Source: Saccharopolyspora gloriosae (GTDB taxonomy: Bacteria; Actinomycetota; Actinomycetes; Mycobacteriales; Pseudonocardiaceae). Taken from it: DNA of 64,000 nt. The stretch covers positions 4,961,501-5,025,500 of the forward strand of contig NZ_JACHIV010000001.1 of the NCBI RefSeq assembly GCF_014203325.1. Direction: 5' to 3'. Made by a program: the position numbers and the translations under genes. Within the stretch, counting starts at the first letter, position 1, and every line of letters starts with the position of its first letter. Under the pieces are notes generated by a model. It was not told where the DNA came from. It searched no databases and saw only the letters and a list, made by a program, of their open reading frames with translations. Positions 30,467 through 37,513 of this stretch are shown piece after piece.

Positions 30467-31552
30467 TCATTCCGCGGTACCGACCGCGGGCAGTTCGTCG
30501 GCTCCGGACGCACCGGCGCCGGGGTCGATGCCGGGCGCCGGGGCGACCGCCTGTCCGGCGGACGTGGTCGGCGAGCCGGGGTCGGCGTCGCTGCGGATGT
30601 CGATCCGCCAGCCGGTGAGCCGCGCGGCGAGCCGGGCGTTCTGCCCTTCCTTGCCGATCGCGAGCGACAGCTGGAAGTCGGGCACGACGACGCGCGCGGT
30701 CTTGGCGCGCTCGTCGACGACCTCCACCGAGATCACCTTGGCCGGCGACAGCGCGTTGCCGACGAAGGTCGCCGGGTCCTCGGAGAAGTCGATGATGTCG
30801 ATCTTCTCGCCGCCCAGTTCGCTCATCACGTTGCGCACGCGCGAGCCCATCGGGCCGATGCAGGCGCCCTTGGCGTTGACACCGCCGACCGTGGAGCGCA
30901 CCGCGATCTTCGAGCGGTGCCCGGCCTCGCGGGCGACGGCCGGGATCTCGACGGTGCCGTCGGCGATCTCCGGGACCTCCAGCGCGAACAGCCTGCGCAC
31001 CAGGTTGGGGTGGGTGCGGGAGAGCGTGATCTGCGGGCCGCGGGCGCTGCGGGAGACGCCGACGACGTAGCACTTGACCCGGGAACCGTGGTCGTAGCGC
31101 TCGCCGGGCACCTGCTCGGCGGCGGGGATGACGCCTTCGCTGTCCCCGACCTGCACGATGACCATGCCGCGCGAGTTGGCCTTGGCGTCGCGCTGCACGA
31201 CACCGCCGAGGATCTCGCCCTCCTTGGTGGAGAACTCCCCGAAGGTGCGCTCGTGCTCGGCGTCGCGCAGCCGCTGCAGGATGACCTGCCGCGCCGTGGT
31301 CGCCGCGATCCGCCCGAAGCCCTCGGGCGTGTCGTCCCATTCCTCGTCGACCGCGCCCTCGGAGTCCAAGGTGTGCGCGAGCACGCGCACCACTCCGGTC
31401 TTGCGGTCCACTTCCACCCGGGCGTGCTGCTGGTGCCCTTCGGTGTGCCGGTATGCCGTCAGCAGCGCTGATTCGATCGCTTCCAGGACCGTCTCGAACG
31501 GGATGTCCTTGTCGCGTTCGATCGCTCGCAGCGCGGCGATGTCGACGTTCAC
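30467..31552 (-). CDS. nusA: Transcription termination/antitermination factor NusA
   Basis: RNA polymerase-bound factor for pausing, termination and antitermination. The 361-residue protein has the N-terminal polymerase-binding domain ([20 protein letters not shown]), an S1 domain ([25 protein letters not shown] near 110) and two KH domains ([19 protein letters not shown] and [19 protein letters not shown]). It ends in a short acidic/Pro-Ala tail and lacks the C-terminal repeats of proteobacterial NusA, normal for actinobacteria. GTG at 31552 overlaps the rimP stop by 4 bp. Confidence 0.97.
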   Translation of the reverse strand: MNVDIAALRAIERDKDIPFETVLEAIESALLTAYRHTEGHQQHARVEVDRKTGVVRVLAHTLDSEGAVDEEWDDTPEGFGRIAATTARQVILQRLRDAEHERTFGEFSTKEGEILGGVVQRDAKANSRGMVIVQVGDSEGVIPAAEQVPGERYDHGSRVKCYVVGVSRSARGPQITLSRTHPNLVRRLFALEVPEIADGTVEIPAVAREAGHRSKIAVRSTVGGVNAKGACIGPMGSRVRNVMSELGGEKIDIIDFSEDPATFVGNALSPAKVISVEVVDERAKTARVVVPDFQLSLAIGKEGQNARLAARLTGWRIDIRSDADPGSPTTSAGQAVAPAPGIDPGAGASGADELPAVGTAE

Positions 31553-32100
31553 CTCGACTCCTCCGTGTCTTCCCGGTCGTCGCCTTCCGGGCCGTCGGCC
31601 GCCCGCTTGAGCAGGACGAGGTCCTGCGCCGGTGGCTGCTGGAATTCCACCTCGACCACCGCGCGCTCGATGTCACGGTAGGCCAGCGTCCGGATCTGCT
31701 GCTCCACGAGCACCTGGACGCTCTCGTCGGCGGCGGCTCCGACGCGCGCGGTGAGTTCACCGCCGTCGGAAAGCTTGATCTTGACCAGGCGGTGCTGGGC
31801 ACGGCGCCAATGCCGGGGCCGGGTCAGCGGCCGGTCGGTGCCGGGCGAAGTCACCTCCAGGGTGTACGCCCCGGCGAGGACGTGTTCGTGCGCGTCCAGC
31901 ACCTTCGACACGGCACGGCTGAGCTCGGAGATCTCGTCGAGACCCACCCCGTCATCGGAGTCCACGACGACCTTCACCAGGCGGCGTCTGCCTGCCTGCT
32001 GCACGTCGAGCTCCTCAAGGTCGAAACCGGCCGCGGACACGGCGTCGGCGACGACGGGCTCCAGCAGCGCGATGGCCTCATCGCGCGGCGGGCTGGACAC
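31549..32100 (-). CDS. rimP: Ribosome maturation factor RimP
   Basis: Assists 30S head assembly. The 183-residue protein has the N-terminal alpha/beta domain ([23 protein letters not shown]) with the conserved [26 protein letters not shown], then [22 protein letters not shown] before the SH3-like domain. GTG at 32100 has AAGGAG eight bases upstream, so the longer frame to 32181 is not used. It is the first gene of the rimP-nusA unit and overlaps nusA by 4 bp. Confidence 0.96.
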   Translation of the reverse strand: MSSPPRDEAIALLEPVVADAVSAAGFDLEELDVQQAGRRRLVKVVVDSDDGVGLDEISELSRAVSKVLDAHEHVLAGAYTLEVTSPGTDRPLTRPRHWRRAQHRLVKIKLSDGGELTARVGAAADESVQVLVEQQIRTLAYRDIERAVVEVEFQQPPAQDLVLLKRAADGPEGDDREDTEESR

Positions 32101-32347
32101 GTTGGCACTCCTTGATTCGGGGATGATCGGGTCACTTCGGAGGTGATCGGGCCGGACCGATCGTGCGGCCCGGCGACGCACCGGTTCGGGCGGTGACGCC
32201 TTCGTCCGGACTCGCGAAACCGCGTCCGGCGCTGGGCGCGCGGGCCGCGGTCGTCCAGCTTATCTGGTCGGTTCCAGGCACGGCGCGGCGTGGCCTCCGT
32301 GCGGGCCGACGCCGCCCTCCGCGGCCTGCCTGGCAGGATGGATCAGC

Positions 32348-32845
32348 GTGCGAGCCCCCTTCTCCTCCCGTCACCCGAACGGGCCTTCGCGGGTCGGACG
32401 CCGCGAGGTGTTGCGGCTGTTCGCGGCGTTGCCCGCCGTCGCCGTGGCGACCTCCGCGTGCACCGGTGGCGAGGACGTGCCGGACCCGTTGACGGCCTTG
32501 GCGACCGCGGCCCGCTCGGACGCCGCGCTGGCGCAGGGCGTCGCGCGGACGCATCGCGCGCTGGGGGCGGAGGCCGGCGCCGTCGCGGAGATCCGGTCGG
32601 AGCACGCGCGGCTGCTGCAGCGGGAGATCGACCGGCTGGACCCGCCGGACGAGCCGCGCCGGCACTCGGCGCCCGCGGTCCAGGTGCCGGCGTCGGCGGA
32701 CGCGGCGAAGGCGGAGTTGAAGAAGGCGCTGGCGCTCGCCGAGCAGTCCGCGGCGAAGCTGTGCCCGACGTTGCCGGGTTACCGCTCGGGGCTGACCGGT
32801 TCGGTCTCGGCCAGCTGCGCGAGCTTGGCGGAGGTGCTGGCGTGA
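32348..32845 (+). CDS. Putative Tat/lipoprotein with helical domain (DUF4439 partner)
   Basis: A 165-residue protein with an N-terminal export signal: twin arginines in VGRREVLRLFAALPAVAVA and a lipobox ending TSAC, so the mature lipoprotein would start at Cys38. The mature part is helical (AALAQGVARTHRALGAEAG, IRSEHARLLQREIDRLDPP), with an EIRSEH-like stretch that resembles a four-helix bundle. It overlaps the next gene by 4 bp (GTGA); the two are probably made together. It diverges from rimP. The function is unknown. Confidence 0.7.
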   Translation: MRAPFSSRHPNGPSRVGRREVLRLFAALPAVAVATSACTGGEDVPDPLTALATAARSDAALAQGVARTHRALGAEAGAVAEIRSEHARLLQREIDRLDPPDEPRRHSAPAVQVPASADAAKAELKKALALAEQSAAKLCPTLPGYRSGLTGSVSASCASLAEVLA

Positions 32846-33303
32846 GCGAGGAACTGACCGAAGCGGGCGCGACCGCGTTGGCCGCGGCGTTGCGCGCGGA
32901 GCACGCCGCGGTGTGGACCTACGAGCTGGTGACGGCGTTCGTGTCGCGCCCCCAGGTCCGCTCGGCGGTCGCGGAGGCGACCGGCGTGCACGAGGGGCAT
33001 CGGGACGAGGCGCAGCGCCTGATCCGCGCCACGGGGGCCACTCCCCCGGCGGCCTCGCCCGCCTATTCGCTGCCGCAGCCGATGACCGACGAGGGTTCGG
33101 CGATCGCCGTGCTGATCATCGCGGAGCAGGAGTGCCAGGTCGGCTGGCGCTCGGTGCTGGAGAACACCGAGCCGGACGGCCCTGACCCGGCGGTGCGCCG
33201 CACAGCCCTGACCGCCCTGACCACGGCCGCCACCCGCGCCACCCGCTGGCGCATCACCGCAGGCCGCACCCCCGCAGCCGAAGCCCAGCCCGGCAAGCCC
33301 TGA
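32842..33303 (+). CDS. Ferritin-like DUF4439 protein
   Basis: A 153-residue helical protein with LRAEHAAVWTYELVTAFV near the start and GHRDEAQRLIRATGA later, which read as the ferritin-like EExH-type helices of DUF4439. The C-terminal half has ECQVGWRSVLENT and an alanine/threonine-rich last helix. A di-iron or metal role is possible, but the ligand set is incomplete by eye. It is translationally coupled (4-bp overlap) with the preceding lipoprotein. It is followed by the mini-hairpin array and structured repeat E2. Confidence 0.7.
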   Translation: MSEELTEAGATALAAALRAEHAAVWTYELVTAFVSRPQVRSAVAEATGVHEGHRDEAQRLIRATGATPPAASPAYSLPQPMTDEGSAIAVLIIAEQECQVGWRSVLENTEPDGPDPAVRRTALTALTTAATRATRWRITAGRTPAAEAQPGKP

Positions 33304-33391
33304 AGCCCCCGAGCACAGGCAGCCACCCCACCCACCGAACAACGAAGCCCAACCCAGCACCTCAAACAGCGACCCCACACCCACAGGCCCT

Positions 33392-33612
33392 GCCTTACGG
33401 CGACGCCGCGCTGTGGGCGGCGAAGCACGCCTGCTTAGCGGCCGAAGGCCGTGCCTCGCGGCGAAGCCGTGCAGTGGGGCGGACGAAGTCCCGTCTACCT
33501 TGCGGCCGTAGGCCGTGCCTCGCGGCGAAGCCGTGCAGTGGGCGGCGAAGCCAAGCCTGCCCGGCGGCCGAAGGCCGTGCCTGTATGTGCGAAGCACATA
33601 GCCCACGTCAAA
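33392..33612 (+). repeat. Array of nine GAA-loop mini-hairpins (array A2)
   Basis: Short perfect stems with trinucleotide loops follow each other every 12-25 bases: CGGC-GAC-GCCG (33398), CGGCC-GAA-GGCCG (33439), CGGC-GAA-GCCG (33459), GGAC-GAA-GTCC (33481), CGGCC-GTA-GGCCG (33503), CGGC-GAA-GCCG (33523), GGC-GAA-GCC (33544), CGGCC-GAA-GGCCG (33565) and TATGTGC-GAA-GCACATA (33584-33600). Spacers such as GTGCCT and GTGCAGTGGG recur. The array leads straight into structured repeat E2. Stems vary in sequence while pairing is kept. Confidence 0.8.
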
Positions 33613-33617
33613 AAGGT

Positions 33618-33724
33618 GACCACCCGCGGGTTCTCAGCTTCCTTCTCGCGAGGACAGCTTTTTCCCTCGTGGCGGAGCCACTCGGGAAAAAGATCCCGCA
33701 GCGAGAAGGAAGCTGAGGTTCCGC
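33618..33724 (+). repeat. Structured dispersed repeat, copy E2
   Basis: The outer stem is 33633-33649 (CTCAGCTTCCTTCTCGC) with 33701-33717, a perfect 17-bp match. The inner stem is CTTTTTCCC with GGGAAAAAG plus GTGGC/GCCAC. Constant blocks are GACCACCCGCGGGTTCTCAG, GCGAGGACAGC, GATCCCGCAGCGAG and TGAGGTTCCGC. It lies in the space between convergent genes, immediately after mini-hairpin array A2. The outer arm differs from copies E1, E3 and E4 in up to half its bases, with compensating changes in the other arm. Confidence 0.88.
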
Positions 33725-33767
33725 CACAGGACCACCCGAGCAAAAAGGAGCCCGACCCATGCACACG

Positions 33768-34910
33768 TCAGCCGCTGTCTTGGGGCCAGCCTAGGCGGAG
33801 CGCGTCTCGGGTGACTTCGGTGAGGCGCTGGTCTTCGTAGTCGTCGGGCTGCGAGAAGTAGCCGGATTCGCCGACGACGACGAGCCGGGCCTGCTGCTCG
33901 GAGTAGTAGCCGACGTCGCTGCTGAGGCCGGGGAACTCGTCGGGCAGGTCGCGTCCGGCGGAGACGAGGTCCATCACGTTGCCGGTGCCGTCCTGGGTGA
34001 CGAGCTCGTTGAGCTGCGCGGCCGTGGCGGCGTCGGCCATCCGGATCGTGACCACGGAGGTCAGCACGCGCTGCCCGTCGGGCAGGGTCGCGGTGTAGAG
34101 CGCCCGGGTGAGGTGTTCGCAGCTGTTGTCGTTGAAGAATTCCGCGATCTTCCCCGTGGAGACCTTCGCGCAGCCCTGCTGGCCCTCTTCGCGCAGTTCC
34201 AGGTTGAAGCGGTTCTGCGTCTGCGGCACCGGAACGGGGGCTTCGCCGGCTTCTTCGGCCGGGTCGGAGGAGGGCTTGATCAGCAGCCAGAGCAGGCCGG
34301 ACACCACGGCCACGCCGAACAGGACGAGTCCGCGCAGCGCCCACCCGTAGGGGGTGATGGCGGTGCCGCCGACTCCGGCGCCCGCCGCGGCGGGCGCGGG
34401 GCGGACGGGTTCCTGCCTGTTCGTGGAGGGGTAGGCGCGCTGGTTGAGGTCGGCGCCGTGCTGCTGGTGCTGCTGCTGCTGGCCGCTGTGCTGGGCGTAG
34501 CCCTGCTGCTGCGGGTACTGCTGCTGGGCCGCGTAGGGCTGCTGCTGGCCGTAGCCCTGGCCGGGGTGCTGCGGGTACTGCTGCTGTCCCGCGCCGCCCC
34601 ACGACCCTGCGGCTCCCGGGTGGCTCTGGTGCTGAGCAGCCTGGTTCTGAGCTCCCGGATGGTGCTGCTGGGGCTGCCCGTAACCGGGTGTGCTCTGCCC
34701 GTAGGCCTGCTGCGCGTGCGGCTGACCGCCGTGCGACGTCTGGGCCGACGGCTGGTGGAAGGCAGGGCGGGTCGCCTCGCCGGGTCCGCCCAGGGTGTCC
34801 GGGCTGAAGTCGGCGGGGGCCGCGCTGCGGTGCTCTTGGTTCACCCGTGAGTTGTCGCGCTGGAGTGGCGCAGTGTCAGCTCGCTGCGCGTTCTGCGGCG
34901 AGCCTGTCAT
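33768..34910 (-). CDS. Q/P-rich single-TM protein
   Basis: A 380-residue protein: an N-terminal disordered region of about 170 residues dominated by Gln, Pro, Gly and Tyr (GYGQPQQHHPG, QQQYPQQQGYAQHSG), one TM helix (WALRGLVLFGVAVVSGLLWLLI) near 205-226 and an outer domain of about 150 residues with two cysteines (GCAKVSTGKIAEFFNDNSCEH) and a mixed fold. ATG at 34910 follows GAAGAG; a GTG at 34946 is an alternative. The topology suggests a cytoplasmic disordered tail and an extracellular domain. The family was not recognised. Confidence 0.7.
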   Translation of the reverse strand: MTGSPQNAQRADTAPLQRDNSRVNQEHRSAAPADFSPDTLGGPGEATRPAFHQPSAQTSHGGQPHAQQAYGQSTPGYGQPQQHHPGAQNQAAQHQSHPGAAGSWGGAGQQQYPQHPGQGYGQQQPYAAQQQYPQQQGYAQHSGQQQQHQQHGADLNQRAYPSTNRQEPVRPAPAAAGAGVGGTAITPYGWALRGLVLFGVAVVSGLLWLLIKPSSDPAEEAGEAPVPVPQTQNRFNLELREEGQQGCAKVSTGKIAEFFNDNSCEHLTRALYTATLPDGQRVLTSVVTIRMADAATAAQLNELVTQDGTGNVMDLVSAGRDLPDEFPGLSSDVGYYSEQQARLVVVGESGYFSQPDDYEDQRLTEVTRDALRLGWPQDSG

Positions 34911-35009
34911 CTCTTCGGGTGCACCTTGGGGGTCCGGCACGAGCACTAACGGTAGCGGTTGCGGATCGCGCGCAGAACAGCACGTGTGCTGGGAAGACGT
35001 TCGGGCTGC

Positions 35010-36035
35010 TCAGCCCCGCAGCGCGCGCAGCACCAGGTCGACGTCCGCTTCGGTGTTGTAGAGGTGGAACGACAGCCGCGCCTTGCCCGCTCTGGCGGCG
35101 CAGGCGATGCCCGCGTCGGTGAGCTTCCGAGCCGCGTCGTCACCGGGCACGGACACGATCGCGGAGCCTTCGGCGGGGACGCCGAGTTCGGCCCGCACCT
35201 GGTCGGCCAGTCCCGCGCAGTGCGCGCGCACCCGCGTCAGGTCGAGTCCGGCCAGCGCGCGCAGCGAGGCGGCGGCGCCGACCTGGGCCAGCCACGCCGG
35301 TGACAGGTCGAGCCCGCGTCCGCCGGGCGCCTGCCGCAGCGGGAGTCCGTAGATGCTGCTCATGCCGCCCCCGGCGTACCAGTTGGCGTGGTTCGGGCGG
35401 GGCGCGGGCGCGTCGGGGTGCTGCGCCAGCCAGGCGGCGCCGCGCGGCGCGAGCAGCCACTTGTAGCCGGTGCCGACGACGTGGTCGACCCAGTCGAGTT
35501 CCATCGGCAGCCAGCCCGCGGCCTGGGTGACGTCGAGCAGCACTCGGGTGGGCGTGCCGCGCACCGCGTCGCGCAGCGCGCCGAGGTCGACGAGCCGCCC
35601 GTCCGCGGACTGCACGACGCTCACCGCCACCAGGTCGTGGTCGGCGGCCTTGTCCGGGATCGCTTCGAGCGGCACCTCGTCGACTTGCACGCCGCGGTCG
35701 GTTTGGGCGGCGAACGGGAAGCTGACGCTGGTGAACTCGTCTTCGGCGACGAGGACTCGGGCGCCGTCGGGCAGGTCGGCGGCGATGATCCCGACGAGCT
35801 GGGAGATGGTGGCGCCGATGGCGATCCGGTCGGCGGGCACGCCGATGAGCTCGGCGAACGACTCCCGGCCCGCGTCGGTGTCGGCGTCGAAGTCGGTCGG
35901 GCGGGCGCCGCCGGCGCCCCAGGTGGCGACGGCTGCGGCGACGGCCTCCACGGTCCCGGTGGGCGGCACCCCGATGCTCGCGGTGTTGAGGTAGCCGTCG
36001 GGGACGTCGAAGGTGAGGCCGAATGCGGTGCGCAT
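35010..36035 (-). CDS. Class V aminotransferase (PLP-dependent, SufS/isopenicillin epimerase-like)
   Basis: A 341-residue fold-type I PLP enzyme. The Schiff-base lysine is in DHVVGTGYKWLLAPRG near residue 190, and the cofactor-contact aspartate in VLLDVTQAAGWLPMEL. The start MRTAFGLTFDVPDGYLNTASIGVPP has the class V N-terminal anchor. No cysteine-containing lobe typical of SufS is seen near the C-terminus, so it need not be a cysteine desulfurase. It diverges from yjbQ across 72 bp. The substrate is unknown. Confidence 0.88.
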   Translation of the reverse strand: MRTAFGLTFDVPDGYLNTASIGVPPTGTVEAVAAAVATWGAGGARPTDFDADTDAGRESFAELIGVPADRIAIGATISQLVGIIAADLPDGARVLVAEDEFTSVSFPFAAQTDRGVQVDEVPLEAIPDKAADHDLVAVSVVQSADGRLVDLGALRDAVRGTPTRVLLDVTQAAGWLPMELDWVDHVVGTGYKWLLAPRGAAWLAQHPDAPAPRPNHANWYAGGGMSSIYGLPLRQAPGGRGLDLSPAWLAQVGAAASLRALAGLDLTRVRAHCAGLADQVRAELGVPAEGSAIVSVPGDDAARKLTDAGIACAARAGKARLSFHLYNTEADVDLVLRALRG

Positions 36036-36107
36036 ACCGCGATCCTCACCGACGCGGCCGGTGGCGCGCCAGAGCCGGCGGGGGGAACGGCGTTCTACGG
36101 TGGCGTC

Positions 36108-36518
36108 ATGCGAAGCGCGGAAGTGGAGATCCGGACCGGTTCGACCGAGGTGGTCTACGACCTGGGTTCCGAGTGCGAGCGGTTCCTGCGGTCGGCCGGC
36201 GCGCAGGAGGGCCTGCTCAACCTGTGGGTGCCGCACGCGACGGCGGGCCTGGCGGTGATCGAGACCGGCGCAGGCAGCGATGAGGACCTGTTGGCGCAGC
36301 TGCGCGAGCTGCTGCCCGCGGACGGGCGCTGGCGGCATCGGCACGGTTCGCCGGGGCACGGCCGGGATCACGTGCTGCCCGCGCTGGTGCCGCCTTATGC
36401 GACGGTGCCGGTGCTGGAGGGGCGGATGGCGCTGGGCACCTGGCAATCGGTGTGCCTGGTCGACACGAACGTCGACAACCCGGTGCGCCGGGTGCGCTTG
36501 AGCTTCCTGGAGGGCTAG
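36108..36518 (+). CDS. YjbQ family protein (UPF0047)
   Basis: A 136-residue single-domain protein with the YjbQ signature: LLNLWVPHATAGLAVIETG near 38-56, RWRHRHGSPGHGRDHVLPALVPP near 75-97 and GTWQSVCLVD near the end. Some members show weak secondary thiamine-phosphate synthase activity; the physiological role is unclear. Conserved His, Glu and Asp residues would form the metal-like site. It stands alone. Confidence 0.92.
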   Translation: MRSAEVEIRTGSTEVVYDLGSECERFLRSAGAQEGLLNLWVPHATAGLAVIETGAGSDEDLLAQLRELLPADGRWRHRHGSPGHGRDHVLPALVPPYATVPVLEGRMALGTWQSVCLVDTNVDNPVRRVRLSFLEG

Positions 36519-36696
36519 GCCCGGAATTGCGGTCCCCGAAGGTCTCACCCGACGAGTGGAATCCCGGCTCGACGGGAGTAGTTCCCGTCGATTTCGCGAG
36601 AAATCGCGCGGCCACCGGCGGGCGGCGGGTAGTTGCGCGCGCAGAGATGGCTCACATCTTGATCATGAACGCCGGGTCTCGTGCCAGGATGGACCG

Positions 36697-37389
36697 ATGA
36701 CCGCGCGACTGGTCCTGTGGGACGTGGATCTGACCCTGATCGACGCGCGCAGCATCGGCGTCGACTGGTACCGCCGGGTTCTTTCCGAGGTCACCGGCGT
36801 GCACTTGCAGCACGTGCCGGACATGGCGGGCAAGACCGAGCTGGCGATCACCGGCGAGGTGCTCGCGGCGCACGACATCGACGCCGCCGCGGACACCGTG
36901 GCGGCCATGTTCGCCGCGCTGACGGCCGTGGTGCTCGCCGACCGGGACGCGTTGTCGTTGCGCGGCAGCGCGATGCCCGGCGCCGCGCAGGCCCTCGCGG
37001 CGCTGGCCGAGGTACCGGGTGTGGTGCAGAGCCTCGTCACCGGCAACCTGCCGGAGGTCGCGTTCCACAAGCTCGACGCGTTCGGCCTGCACCGGCACGT
37101 GGACTTCGACATCGGCGGGTTCGGCGCCGAGTCGCTGCACCGGCACGACCTGATCAGCGCGGCCGTGGCGAAGGCCGCGGCCAAGCACGACGCGGAGTTC
37201 GCCCCGGAGTCGGTGATCGTCGTCGGGGACACCCCGCGCGACGTGGCGGGGGCGTTGCACCACGGGGCGATCGCGGTCGGCGTGGCATCCGGCCGCAGCG
37301 ACGAGCGGGAACTGCGCGCGGCGGGGGCGCACGTGGTGCTGCCCGACCTCACCGACACCGACGCGGTGCTGAAGGCCGTCGCGGGCTGA
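36697..37389 (+). CDS. HAD family hydrolase (phosphoglycolate phosphatase-like)
   Basis: A 230-residue HAD phosphatase. Motif I is VLWDVDLTLID near 6-16 with the nucleophile aspartate, motif II near VTGNLPEV (Thr), motif III lysine near HKLDAFG, motif IV VIVVGDTPRDVAGA near 175. The cap domain is helical (C1 type). The second aspartate of DxDxT is present (DVDLT). It probably acts on a small phosphorylated metabolite. The start ATG at 36697 gives the standard first strand. Confidence 0.9.
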   Translation: MTARLVLWDVDLTLIDARSIGVDWYRRVLSEVTGVHLQHVPDMAGKTELAITGEVLAAHDIDAAADTVAAMFAALTAVVLADRDALSLRGSAMPGAAQALAALAEVPGVVQSLVTGNLPEVAFHKLDAFGLHRHVDFDIGGFGAESLHRHDLISAAVAKAAAKHDAEFAPESVIVVGDTPRDVAGALHHGAIAVGVASGRSDERELRAAGAHVVLPDLTDTDAVLKAVAG

Positions 37390-37513
37390 GGAACCCGCGT
37401 CGCACGGCCGGCGCCCGTCGACCTCGGGCGGTGCGTTGCGCCGTGACCGGTTCGGCCCAACGGGTCCGCACGAATGCGGCATTCTCGCCGAGCGCGTGCG
37501 CTATACGTGGGAG

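Noticed and set aside
26230-30618. A plus-strand open frame of 1462 codons opposite infB.
   Set aside because: It is the mirror of the GC-biased third codon positions and the low-complexity infB repeats; no start context, and translation is Thr/Ala/Arg-rich without domains.
33392-33612. CRISPR array.
   Set aside because: Units are short paired stems of varied sequence without constant direct repeats or unique spacers of equal length, and no cas genes are nearby.
33392-33724. Open frames through the mini-hairpin array and E2.
   Set aside because: They only read palindromic repeat units as Gly/Arg/Ala-rich peptides; structure explains the sequence better.
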